DNA of 24,770 bases from Streptomyces roseochromogenus subsp. oscitans DS 12.976 (GTDB lineage Bacteria > Actinomycetota > Actinomycetes > Streptomycetales > Streptomycetaceae), in contig NZ_CM002285.1 in the NCBI RefSeq assembly GCF_000497445.1, forward strand, positions 7,306,722 to 7,331,491, in the 5' to 3' direction. Positions within the stretch are counted from its first letter, which is position 1, and every line of letters starts with the position of its first letter. Shown piece after piece: positions 17,653-24,770 of the stretch. Under the pieces are notes generated by a model. That model saw nothing but the letters and a program-made list of their open reading frames with translations, had not been told where the DNA came from and ran no database searches. The position numbers and the translations under genes are program-made.

Positions 17653-17696
17653 GCGGAGGGGCGGTGCGGCCGAGGCAGGCTGCACCGCCCCTCCGC
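17653..17696 (+). terminator. polA terminator
   Basis: A 15-bp perfect stem (GCGGAGGGGCGGTGC at 17653-17667 with its complement at 17682-17696) encloses a 14-base loop. It starts 15 bases after the polA stop. Confidence 0.9.
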
Positions 17697-17852
17697 CACC
17701 CCACCGGCGCTGGAGATTCTCTCCGCATCCCCTCCCACCAGCACACCGAACCGGCGCCCACAAGAACCCGTCGGCCGAACCCCGGGAGGGACCGTCACTC
17801 ACGTGGCCCCCGCCAAAACGCCCCCCACCCCCACAGCCGCAAAACTGCGGGC

Positions 17853-18290
17853 ATGGGTATACGCATGCTTCACCGCCGGACGCCCGAGGCAGACACCCGG
17901 GCCTGGGCGGACACCGCCTCGGCGCAGGCCATGCCCGCCTCGCCGGTCCCGGCCCTCACGGCCGACGCAAGCACCGCCCGCATTCCCACCGGCCTGGCCG
18001 CGGCCGTCCGCAGAGCCGTCACGGACCTCCGGCACGGACGCGCCGGCGGGACCGCCCACGCGGGCCGCACCCCGGACTGGCGCCAGTGGACCGACCTGGC
18101 CCGCGGCTACCTCGCCCTCGCGCTCACCGCGATCCCGAGATCGCGCCCCCGGCCGACCCTCACGGTCTTCGTCGCGTCCCTCACCGAGCGACCGGCCGCT
18201 CCGGGCCCGCACCGACCACCCCACCGGGATCACCCTGATCACCGGGACTCCCCGGACCGTTCGGAACCCGGTCCCGACGCCACGCCCTGA
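17853..18290 (+). CDS. Small hypothetical protein
   Basis: A 145-codon open frame beginning MGIRMLHRRTPEA. It has a middle part that could fold (DASTARIPTGLAAAVRRAVTDLR; WTDLARGYLALALTAIP; PTLTVFVASLTERP) and a His/Pro/Asp-rich end. I do not recognise a domain. The segments ARGYLALALTAIP and TVFVASL are mildly hydrophobic and could be amphipathic. No good ribosome site precedes either possible ATG (17853 or 17865). The last 110 bases overlap the tail of the DUF4184 pseudogene on the opposite strand. Codon use in the middle part is consistent with coding, but the call is moderate. Confidence 0.45.
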   Translation: MGIRMLHRRTPEADTRAWADTASAQAMPASPVPALTADASTARIPTGLAAAVRRAVTDLRHGRAGGTAHAGRTPDWRQWTDLARGYLALALTAIPRSRPRPTLTVFVASLTERPAAPGPHRPPHRDHPDHRDSPDRSEPGPDATP

Positions 18291-19056
18291 CCCTGGCGGC
18301 GTACAGCACCAGCCCCAGAACCACCCCGGTGCCCGCCCCGAAGCACAGGGCAGGCAGCAGATCCCACAGCCGCCTCGGCGTGCCCACGGTGGTCCACAAG
18401 CCATCGCCCCGGCCGCCGTACAACCGCCGATCACCGTCCCGGCCACCCGCCGGTCCCGCACGGACAGCACGGGCACCCCCGCCGGCTCCCCGCCCGGCGC
18501 CCGCCGCACCGCACGCACGGCGAACACCGCGATCACGAGCGCGCCCACCACGGACGAGCCGTACTGCAGCCACAAGAACAGCGGCAAGCCCGCCGGCCGG
18601 TCCCGCTCGATGGCCGGAATCAGCCGCGTCCCCCACCGCCCGTCATGCGTGAACGCGTCCCACACCACATGGGTCAGCGCACCCAGCACCGCGGAGACGT
18701 ACCACCACACCACCGAGCCGGCCCGTACCCGCGCGTGTGGCGCACCGCAGCGAAGCAGTACGGCCGGCCGCCCCTGCAGGCCCCCGGGACAGCAGTGCGA
18801 GCAACGGTTCGCGGACGAGCAGCCACAGCCCCACCAGCGCCCGGGAGATGAGCACGTCGACGGTGAAGACCCCGGCGAACGAGTGGGTGACCGCGCCGAA
18901 TTCCATCCCGCCCGGCAGGACACTCGCCGCATAGAAGGTCATGCCGGGCGGGAAGGAGCCCGCGAAGAGCACCGCCGGCACCAGCGGGCCGCAGCCGGAT
19001 CCGTCCCGGCGGACCGCGGGCAGGACGGCCGCCGCATGGCTGAGGGTGAACGGCAA
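18181..19056 (-). pseudogene. DUF4184 membrane protein, broken by two compensating frameshifts
   Basis: The family start PFTLSHAAAVLPA is clear, followed by LVPAVLFAGS, VLPGGMEFGAVTHSFAGVFTVD and LVGLWLLVREPLLALL in one frame. The homologous reading then continues in another frame (SVVWWYVSAVLGALTHVVWDAFTHDGRWGTRLIP, FLWLQYGSSVVGALVIAVFAV). It returns to the first frame for the last membrane segment (LWDLLPALCFGAGTGVVLGLVLYAARVRAW). The first shift is at the run of five C (plus 18781-18785), where one base fewer restores the frame; the second is at 18401-18402, where one base more does. The reading start is TTG 19056, where an ATG is expected. The usual conserved Asp after the AGS motif also appears lost (AGSFPPGM). 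Function of the family is unknown. Sequencing error is the alternative. Confidence 0.75.
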
Positions 19057-19276
19057 CAGAGTTCCCCGAGGCGGTCGTCGGCCACGGCGTTGAGCCGGTG
19101 AGCGAGTTCCGTCCAGTATGCGCGCCCCCCCCGCGCGGGACGTACGCGACAACAGGAGTCGGCCAACCGGTGAAATCGGGCGAGAACGGGTCCCGACGCA
19201 CAGCAAGTTGCCGTAGGGTCACCTGGGTCGCCGTGCCGAACGCACGGTCGTACACGCCACGCACCAGACGGCGCAC
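19056..19276 (-). pseudogene. Short hypothetical gene upstream of DUF4184, frameshifted
   Basis: Two frames join into one plausible 73-residue protein. It begins RRLVRGVYDRAFGTATQVTL and continues VRRDPFSPDFTGWPTPVVAYVPRGG in the first frame. After the eight-C run (plus 19125-19132) it reads RAYWTELAHRLNAVADDRLGEL in another frame. The reading would end exactly where the DUF4184 gene starts if minus-strand 19058-19054 were TGATG instead of the present TGTTG. The start is GTG 19276, with no clear ribosome site. No domain is recognised. Both halves look coding, but neither frame alone gives a sensible protein. Confidence 0.45.
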
Positions 19277-19386
19277 TGATGGAAGGACGCCTCAGGCGCA
19301 ACCTGAACACCGGGTCAACCGTCACACCAGAGCGAGGGCAGACCGACGGAGACGGGCGCGGGGCGTCCACGGGAGGGGTTCACTCG

Positions 19387-21117
19387 ATGGCGGCGCATTT
19401 CGGAAGGCGGCTGCGCAAGGGGGCGGCGACCACCGCCGTGGCTGCGGCAGCGGTCGCGGCCCTGTCCGCGTCCCAGGCTCCGGGAGCGGCCGGCGAGGAC
19501 CACGGCAGACAGACGACGGTCGGCGCCTCCGCTCCCGTACCCGATGCGACCTCCGACGGCAACGCCACCGGCAACTCGCCGTACTACACGGACCTGCCGC
19601 CGCTCAACAGCCCCCGTCCCAGCCCCTCGCCGACGACCGCCGGCACCCCCGTCGCCACGGGCGACGCCGAGGCCGGCATACCGGCGACGGTCCTCGACGC
19701 CTACAAGAAGGCCGAGGCCGAACTGCGCTCCACCAAGCCCGGCTGCAACCTGCCGTGGCAACTGCTCGCCGCCATCGGCAAGGTCGAGTCGGATCAGGCC
19801 GACGGCGGCCGGGTCGACGCCGACGGCACCACGATCGGCCGGATCCTGGGCCCGGCGCTCGACGGCAACGGCTTCGCGCTCGTCAAGGACACCGACCACG
19901 GCGAGTACGACGGCAACACCGAGTACGACCAGGCCGTCGGCCCCATGCAGTTCATCCCGTCGACCTGGGCCTGGGCGGGCCGCGACGGCAACGGCGACGG
20001 CAAGAAGGACCCCAACAACGTCTACGACGCCGCTCTCGCCGCCGGCCACTACCTGTGCCGCAACGGCTGGGACCTCTCGCGCGAGGACGACCTGCACAGC
20101 GCGATCCTCAGCTACAACGACTCGCAGGACTACCTGAACACCGTCCTGTCGTGGCTGGAGTACTACCGCAAGGGCACCCACTCCGTGCCCGACGGCACCG
20201 GCAGCGTGCCCGGTCATCGCAGCGACGACGGCAGCCGGCACACCCAGTCCCCGAAGCCGTCGAACCCGCCGAAGACCAAGCCCGACCCGAAGCCGGCCCC
20301 CCAACCGGACCCGAAGCCCAGCAAGCCCGGCGGCAGTGGCACTCCCAGCCCGAAGCCGCCTGTTCCGCCGACGCCTCCGCAGACCCCCACCGACACGGTG
20401 GACCACCTGGCGGACGCGGACACCGCACAGCTCACCGCGATGGCCGGTCACGCCTTCACCGAGCGGATCGGCACCCGCGCCGAGACCAAGGCCGACAAGT
20501 CCGTCGCCAAGGTCCGGATCAGGTTCACGATCAGCGGGGACACCGACGCCACCTTCACCGGCGGCGAGACCGTGGCCACGGTCACCACCGACGCCCAGGG
20601 CGTCGCCCTCGCACCGGCGCTTCAAGCGGGCGAGAAGACCGGCGACTTCAAGGTCACCGCCACCGTCGTGGGCCGCTCGGTCAAGGGCGCCGACTACACC
20701 GCCACCGTCACCGAGCGCGTCGCCGACACCCTGACGCGCACCAGCGACACCCCGCTGACCTGCACCCCTGGCGGCGAGTTCGCCGACCAGGTCCAGGTGA
20801 AGGCGACATACAAGGGCGCCGTCGCGGACAAGGTGGCGGCCACCGCCACTCTGATCAAGTCGTCGCGCGACACCAGCGAGAACGACAAGGGCCCCTACTT
20901 CAAGGACAAGGACGGCAAGCCCGTACGCACCCTCGACGGTCTGCAGACGGACGCCAAGGGCCTGCTCACGCTGCCCAAGCTGTACGCGGACGACAACACC
21001 GGCACCTTCCTGCTCCGCATCACCACGGCCGGTGGCACGACGCTGACCGTCGAGCTGAAGGTCGCCGCCGACGACACCTCGGCGAGCCCGTCCCCGAGCC
21101 CGTCCGCCTCCTCCTGA
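19387..21117 (+). CDS. Secreted lytic transglycosylase (MltB/SLT_2-like) with Pro-rich linker and C-terminal extension
   Basis: A 576-residue exported peptidoglycan-cleaving enzyme. The signal peptide (about 1-35: RRLRKG, then an Ala/Val core) precedes a Ser/Pro spacer. The transglycosylase domain spans about 95-265, with catalytic Glu E134 in LLAAIGKVES and GPMQFIPSTW at 185-194. C120 and C224 may form a disulphide. Inside the domain DGNGDGKKDPNN (about 200-211) looks like a calcium-binding loop. A Pro/Lys/Ser linker (about 290-335) leads to about 220 residues rich in Thr, Val and Asp, probably two beta-sandwich repeats (TETVATVTT/ADYTATVTE and GTTLTVELKV), ending in a Ser/Pro tail. The ATG at 19387 with GGGAGGGG about 10 bases upstream fits the signal peptide; 36 upstream codons are rejected. 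A -10-like TAGGGT is at 19214-19219. Confidence 0.92.
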   Translation: MAAHFGRRLRKGAATTAVAAAAVAALSASQAPGAAGEDHGRQTTVGASAPVPDATSDGNATGNSPYYTDLPPLNSPRPSPSPTTAGTPVATGDAEAGIPATVLDAYKKAEAELRSTKPGCNLPWQLLAAIGKVESDQADGGRVDADGTTIGRILGPALDGNGFALVKDTDHGEYDGNTEYDQAVGPMQFIPSTWAWAGRDGNGDGKKDPNNVYDAALAAGHYLCRNGWDLSREDDLHSAILSYNDSQDYLNTVLSWLEYYRKGTHSVPDGTGSVPGHRSDDGSRHTQSPKPSNPPKTKPDPKPAPQPDPKPSKPGGSGTPSPKPPVPPTPPQTPTDTVDHLADADTAQLTAMAGHAFTERIGTRAETKADKSVAKVRIRFTISGDTDATFTGGETVATVTTDAQGVALAPALQAGEKTGDFKVTATVVGRSVKGADYTATVTERVADTLTRTSDTPLTCTPGGEFADQVQVKATYKGAVADKVAATATLIKSSRDTSENDKGPYFKDKDGKPVRTLDGLQTDAKGLLTLPKLYADDNTGTFLLRITTAGGTTLTVELKVAADDTSASPSPSPSASS

Positions 21118-21133
21118 CACCACACGCACCGGC

Positions 21134-21169
21134 AGGGCGCCCTCTCCGCACCGGCGGGGAGGGCGCCCT
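21134..21169 (+). terminator. Terminator after the lytic transglycosylase gene
   Basis: A 16-bp stem (21134-21149 with 21154-21169) has one G-U pair and a 4-base loop ACCG. It starts 16 bases after the stop codon. Confidence 0.92.
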
Positions 21170-21189
21170 CGTTCGTCCGTGCACCGCTG

Positions 21190-21218
21190 TTCTCATCTCA
21201 CCCGCCCGTTGCTACGGT
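21190..21218 (+). promoter_or_regulatory. Candidate promoter for the small membrane peptide and DUF3068 gene
   Basis: TTCTCA (21190-21195) matches TTGACA at four of six positions, and TACGGT (21213-21218) fits a -10, with a 17-base spacer. It lies directly after the terminator and gives a leader of about 50 bases. Confidence 0.4.
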
Positions 21219-21277
21219 GCCAGACCTGACGCTCCATCAGGAAACTTGGGACACAGACCGTTCGCCGGGAGGCCCGT

Positions 21278-21412
21278 ATGCGCGCCCTGATCGCCGCCGC
21301 GACCGGTCTCGCCCTCGCGCTCGCCCTGGTCCTGGCGATGACCGCCATGGGTACGCCGTCGGGCCGTACGTCCCCCAAGCCGCTGCTGTCGACGGTGCCC
21401 ACGCACCCGTAG
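21278..21412 (+). CDS. Small membrane or secreted peptide (SPW_0924-like)
   Basis: A 44-residue peptide that resembles the short SPW_0924-type protein found next to DUF3068 genes in Streptomyces, as I remember it. Residues 2-24 form one hydrophobic helix rich in Ala and Leu (RALIAAATGLALALALVLA), followed by a short Ser/Thr/Pro tail. The ATG has GGGAGG 5 bases upstream, a strong ribosome site, and the frame ends in TAG. Only 36 bases separate it from the DUF3068 gene, so the two are probably co-transcribed. The hydrophobic stretch could be a membrane anchor or a signal peptide; no function is known. Confidence 0.8.
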   Translation: MRALIAAATGLALALALVLAMTAMGTPSGRTSPKPLLSTVPTHP

Positions 21413-21448
21413 CGCCGTAGCCGCGCCCGTCCGGGAAGGAGGCCTGCA

Positions 21449-22441
21449 ATGCGCCGCAAGGCAAGCCTGGTCCTGCTCGCCTGCGCCGTCTTCTGCGCGG
21501 CGCTGTCCCCGCTCATGCGCTGGTACGCCTTCCCGCGCCTGGCCAGGATCCCCGCGAATCAGTACCAGGTCATGGTTCTGGAGGCCAAGGGCGCCACCCT
21601 CCTCGACTACGGCACGATGCGCGCGCGGAAGGTCTCCAAGGTCACCATCGTGGAGACCCTCAAAGGCAACGTGGAGGCCGCGAAGAAGATCGAGAAGACG
21701 GCGGGGCGGCCGGTCGTGGTCTGGGACAGCCTCTCCTACGTCCAGGGCCCCGACGGCAAGATGGTCTCCCGCGTCCCCGAGCGCTACATCTTCGACGCCC
21801 ACAGCCAGGACCCCGTGCACGCCACCGGCGAGATGGTCGACGGCGACCCGGTCAGCCGCGGGGGCATCGAGTTCAAGTGGCCCTTCCTGACGCAGAAACG
21901 CGACTACGAGTACTTCGACGCGCAGACCCGTACCACCAGCCCCATCCGCTACAAGGGCACGCAGACGTTCCGTGGCCTGAAGGTCTACTACTTCGAACAG
22001 ACCATCCCCTGGACCAAGGTCCCCATGCCGAAGACGATGCCCGTCCAGGGCATCACACCGGAATCGGTCGCCAAGACGGGCACCACCCGCTGGTACAGCA
22101 CCGTCCGCAGGTTCTGGGTCGAACCGGTCACCGGCGCGCCCGTCTACGGCGAGGAGCTCCACAAGGAGGAACTGCGCGGCGGCACCCTGCTCGGCGGCCG
22201 AGCCGGCGTCACGGCGTTCGCCGGGGACGTGAAGATGCGCGAGGACTACATCGAGCACACGGTCGCCCTGGTCAAGCACAACCGCACCCTGGTCCTGATG
22301 CTCACCTCGTACGTCCCCTGGGGCTCCCTGATCCTCGGCCTGCTCCTCCTCGCTCTCTCCCTCTACCTGGAGGCCCGCGCCCGGCGCCCCGGGGACCCGG
22401 CTCCCGAGGAGGCGACGCAGCCCGAACCGGTCAGCGCCTGA
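21449..22441 (+). CDS. DUF3068 membrane protein (PorA-like family)
   Basis: A 330-residue protein with one N-terminal membrane segment (about 6-24), a large hydrophilic, probably extracytoplasmic, domain (about 25-275), and a C-terminal membrane region (about 279-309). A short Pro/Glu-rich cytoplasmic tail follows. The order and length match the DUF3068 family, whose annotation is linked to the PorA porin name in Corynebacterium. In Streptomyces a porin role is doubtful because there is no mycolate outer membrane. GGAAGGAGG lies 7 bases before the ATG. The last 11 bases overlap the end of hrpB on the other strand. Confidence 0.9.
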   Translation: MRRKASLVLLACAVFCAALSPLMRWYAFPRLARIPANQYQVMVLEAKGATLLDYGTMRARKVSKVTIVETLKGNVEAAKKIEKTAGRPVVVWDSLSYVQGPDGKMVSRVPERYIFDAHSQDPVHATGEMVDGDPVSRGGIEFKWPFLTQKRDYEYFDAQTRTTSPIRYKGTQTFRGLKVYYFEQTIPWTKVPMPKTMPVQGITPESVAKTGTTRWYSTVRRFWVEPVTGAPVYGEELHKEELRGGTLLGGRAGVTAFAGDVKMREDYIEHTVALVKHNRTLVLMLTSYVPWGSLILGLLLLALSLYLEARARRPGDPAPEEATQPEPVSA

Positions 22442-24770
22442 GCCGTGCGTTGGTGTGCCGGGTGGGCTCGGCGGTCGCCGGGTCCTCGGGCCACGGATGC
22501 TTCGGATACCGCCCGCGCAGTTCCGCCCGTACGCCCTTGTAGCCGACCTTCCAGAAGGAGGCGAGGTCGGCGGTGACGGCGGCGGGCCGCCCGGCGGGCG
22601 AGAGCAGATGGACGAGCAACGGCACCCCCGCCACGGCCGGCGTCTGCGCCAGCCCGAACATCTCCTGGAGCTTCACCGCCAGCACCGGCCGCTCCGGGTC
22701 CCGATAGTCGATCCGGATTCTGGACCCACTCGGTACGGTGATCCGCTCGGGCGCCAGCTCGTCCAGCCGGCCGGCTTCCCCGCCGGCCCAGGGCAGCAGC
22801 CGAGCGAGCGCCTGCCCGGCGTCGATCCGGCCGAGATCCGCCCGTTGCCGAGCCCGGCCCAGCTCCGGCTCCAGCCATTCGTCCACGCGCGCGTGGAGCG
22901 CATCGTCGGACACATCCGGCCACGGCTCCCCGAGATGCGCCCGCAGGAATGCCAGCCGCTGGCGCAGCATCCCGGCCTCCGGCGTCCACCGCAGCAGCCC
23001 GAGCCCTTCCTGCCGGAGGCCTTCGAGGAGGGCAGCGCGTACGAGCGCCGGATCGGCGTCCTTCAGAGGCCGTACGGCCAGCTCGATGGCGCCCAGACGT
23101 TCGACATGCCGGGCTACGACGTCCCCGTCGGCCCAGTGCACCTCGTCCCGCTCGCCGAGCAGGGCCCCGGCGGCGGCGAGCGCCACGCTCTCCTCCACGG
23201 CAGCTCCGAGCCGCACGCGCGCGTGCCCCTTCCCGGCGGGCCGGTCGGCGACGGCGACGACGATCCAGGGAGCGCCTCGCAGAGCGGACCCGTCGGACAG
23301 CTCGGCCCGGGTGCCGGACGCCATCAGGTACGACCCGCCGTCGAGCCTGGCGACACGCTCGGGGAAGGCGAGCGCGGCGACGAACCCGGCGAGCCGCTCA
23401 TCACCGGTGCCCGGCCCGACCCCAGGGGCACCTTCTATCCGACAGTCACCGGCGGGCGGGTGGGAAACCTCCTTGGAGGCGGTCCGCAGCCGCCGCACTT
23501 CGGCAGACCACCGCGCAGCGTAGGCGTCACCCTCACGCCGCGCACGGCGCAACGCACCGGCGAGATCATCTCCGTAATCCCGCGGCACCTCTTCAGAGAG
23601 CAGGGCGACAACCTCCGCACCCCCGCCGGTCGTATCCAACAAGGCCCGCCCCAGCCGGGGGTGCACTCCAAGTCGAGCCAGCCGCACACCGACCGACGTG
23701 GCCCTACCGACGGAGTCCACCGCCCCCACCGCCGTCAGCGCGGAGCGCGCCGCCGCCATCGCCCCGCCCGGCGGAGGATCGAGCAACGCCAGCCCGGAGG
23801 CGTCCGGATCGCCCCAGCAAGCCGCCTGCAAGGCAAACGCGGTCAGGTCGGCCACCTTGATCTCCGGCGCCGGAAACGCCGGCAGACGCCCGTCCTCGGC
23901 CTCCGCCCAGCACCGGTACACCGTCCCCGGCGCCTCTCGCCCGGCCCGCCCCGCACGCTGCCGCCCTGCCGCCCGCGACGCCCGTACCGTCGTCAGCCCG
24001 CTCAGCCCGCGCGCGTGGTCCACCCGCGGCTCCCGTGCGAGCCCCGAGTCCACCACCACCCCCACCCCGGGCACCGTCAGCGAGGACTCCGCCACCGAGG
24101 TCGCCAGCACCACCCGGCGCCGCGCCCCGGGCGCCAGCACCGCGTCCTGCACGGCGGCCGGTGCCCGCCCGTGCACCTGCAGCACGTCGATGTCGCCGAG
24201 TCCGCCCAGCTGCCCCGCCACGCGCGCGATCTCGCCCACGCCGGGCAGGAAGCACAACACGTCGCCGTCCCGCTCGGCCAGCGCCCGCCGCACCACCGAG
24301 GCCACATGCGCCAGCAGCGCCGGATCGACGCGCATCCCGTGCGGCGGCCGTACCGGACGCACCGGAGGCGCCCACACCACCTCCAGCGGATGCGCGACGC
24401 CGTCCGCCTCGACCACCGGCGCCCCGCCCAGCAGCTGCGCCCAGCCCTGCGCGTCCGTCGTCGCCGACGCGGCCACCAGCCGCAGCTCCGGCCGCAGCGC
24501 CTGCCGTACATCCCACAGGAACGCGGCCGCCGTGTCGGCGTCCAGATGCCGCTCATGGCACTCGTCGAGAACGACGACGTCGACGCCGGGCAGCTCCTGG
24601 TCCCGTTGCAGCCGCTGCAGCAGCACGCCGGTCGTCACGACCTCCACGCGCGTGTGCCGCCCCCCGGCCCGCTCGCCGCGCACCGTGAAGCCCACGCTCT
24701 CGCCGGGCTTCTCACCGAGCAGCCACGCCATCCGGCGGGCCGCCGCCCGTGCCGCGATCCGGCGCGGCTC
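22431..24770 (-). CDS. hrpB: ATP-dependent helicase HrpB (N-terminus outside window)
   Basis: DEAH-type superfamily 2 helicase, an RNA-helicase-like protein. The frame is open to the right edge, and its first residues EPRRIAARAAARRMAWLLGE match the segment that follows the Walker A region in HrpB. About 60 N-terminal residues including Walker A are therefore missing; the ATG at 24731 is internal. From the edge, motif II reads DECH (69-72), motif III SAT (102-104) and motif VI QRAGRAGR (272-279). The helicase-associated domain follows. The C-terminal HrpB domain is complete (LPWAGGEAGRLDELAPERITVPSG, LLVHLLSPAGRPAAVTADLASFW). The visible 779 codons plus the missing part agree with the family length. 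It converges on the DUF3068 gene with an 11-base overlap and no terminator. Confidence 0.96.
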   Translation of the reverse strand, partial: EPRRIAARAAARRMAWLLGEKPGESVGFTVRGERAGGRHTRVEVVTTGVLLQRLQRDQELPGVDVVVLDECHERHLDADTAAAFLWDVRQALRPELRLVAASATTDAQGWAQLLGGAPVVEADGVAHPLEVVWAPPVRPVRPPHGMRVDPALLAHVASVVRRALAERDGDVLCFLPGVGEIARVAGQLGGLGDIDVLQVHGRAPAAVQDAVLAPGARRRVVLATSVAESSLTVPGVGVVVDSGLAREPRVDHARGLSGLTTVRASRAAGRQRAGRAGREAPGTVYRCWAEAEDGRLPAFPAPEIKVADLTAFALQAACWGDPDASGLALLDPPPGGAMAAARSALTAVGAVDSVGRATSVGVRLARLGVHPRLGRALLDTTGGGAEVVALLSEEVPRDYGDDLAGALRRARREGDAYAARWSAEVRRLRTASKEVSHPPAGDCRIEGAPGVGPGTGDERLAGFVAALAFPERVARLDGGSYLMASGTRAELSDGSALRGAPWIVVAVADRPAGKGHARVRLGAAVEESVALAAAGALLGERDEVHWADGDVVARHVERLGAIELAVRPLKDADPALVRAALLEGLRQEGLGLLRWTPEAGMLRQRLAFLRAHLGEPWPDVSDDALHARVDEWLEPELGRARQRADLGRIDAGQALARLLPWAGGEAGRLDELAPERITVPSGSRIRIDYRDPERPVLAVKLQEMFGLAQTPAVAGVPLLVHLLSPAGRPAAVTADLASFWKVGYKGVRAELRGRYPKHPWPEDPATAEPTRHTNARLRR

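Noticed and set aside
14885..17761. A 958-codon open frame on the minus strand
   Set aside because: It is antisense to polA, whose motifs are unmistakable; the minus-strand protein is a compositional shadow.
18643..19206. The 187-codon minus-strand frame as an intact gene
   Set aside because: Its N-terminal 50 codons belong to another reading and its C-terminus departs from the DUF4184 family at the frameshift; it is a fragment of the pseudogene.
19057..19386. A possible ydaO-type c-di-AMP riboswitch upstream of the lytic transglycosylase
   Set aside because: Such riboswitches often precede Streptomyces wall-lytic genes, but I could not find the conserved core segments in this leader.

Overview
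The window looks like chromosomal DNA from a Streptomyces species or a close relative. It is very GC-rich with strong third-position GC bias, uses many GTG starts, and carries a gene order I associate with the Streptomyces core: pyruvate kinase, an ANTAR response regulator, a branched-chain amino acid ABC transporter, a PaaI-type thioesterase, DNA polymerase I, a secreted lytic transglycosylase, a DUF3068 protein and an HrpB helicase. No insertion sequence, phage gene, CRISPR array or rRNA is visible.

Layout. Positions 1-2494 hold the end of a siderophore-type gene pair: a PLP-dependent decarboxylase (DesA-like, cut by the window edge) and an overlapping amine N-hydroxylase (DesB-like). A hairpin and a five-copy 11-bp tandem repeat follow. 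Pyruvate kinase (2763-4202) appears to have a leaderless start just below a 12-bp palindrome. A minus-strand tRNA with a CAA anticodon (4263-4337) lies between pyruvate kinase and the ANTAR regulator pdtaR (4438-5094). A 20-bp perfect hairpin separates pdtaR from the convergent minus-strand livKHMGF operon (11036 down to 5158), which encodes a lipoprotein binding protein, two permeases and two ATPases. A 12-bp hairpin sits between livK and livH.

After a 0.76-kb intergenic region come a thioesterase and an FdhF/YdeP-type molybdopterin oxidoreductase, both on the minus strand, with polA transcribed away from them (14912-17638). Downstream of polA are a small hypothetical gene and two minus-strand genes that look broken: a DUF4184 membrane protein with two compensating frameshifts, and a short upstream ORF frameshifted at an 8-C run. 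A secreted lytic transglycosylase, a 44-residue membrane peptide and a DUF3068 membrane protein follow on the plus strand. The window ends in the C-terminal part of HrpB, which converges on and overlaps the DUF3068 gene.

Most of the window is conserved housekeeping sequence and I found no obvious new multi-gene system. The most unusual items are the short-variable-loop tRNA with a Leu anticodon, the LivG ATPase with an 87-residue Ala/Glu tail, the decaying two-gene operon at 18181-19276, and several unexplained short repeats and palindromes in intergenic DNA. All family names and comparisons come from memory and reading; no database search was run.
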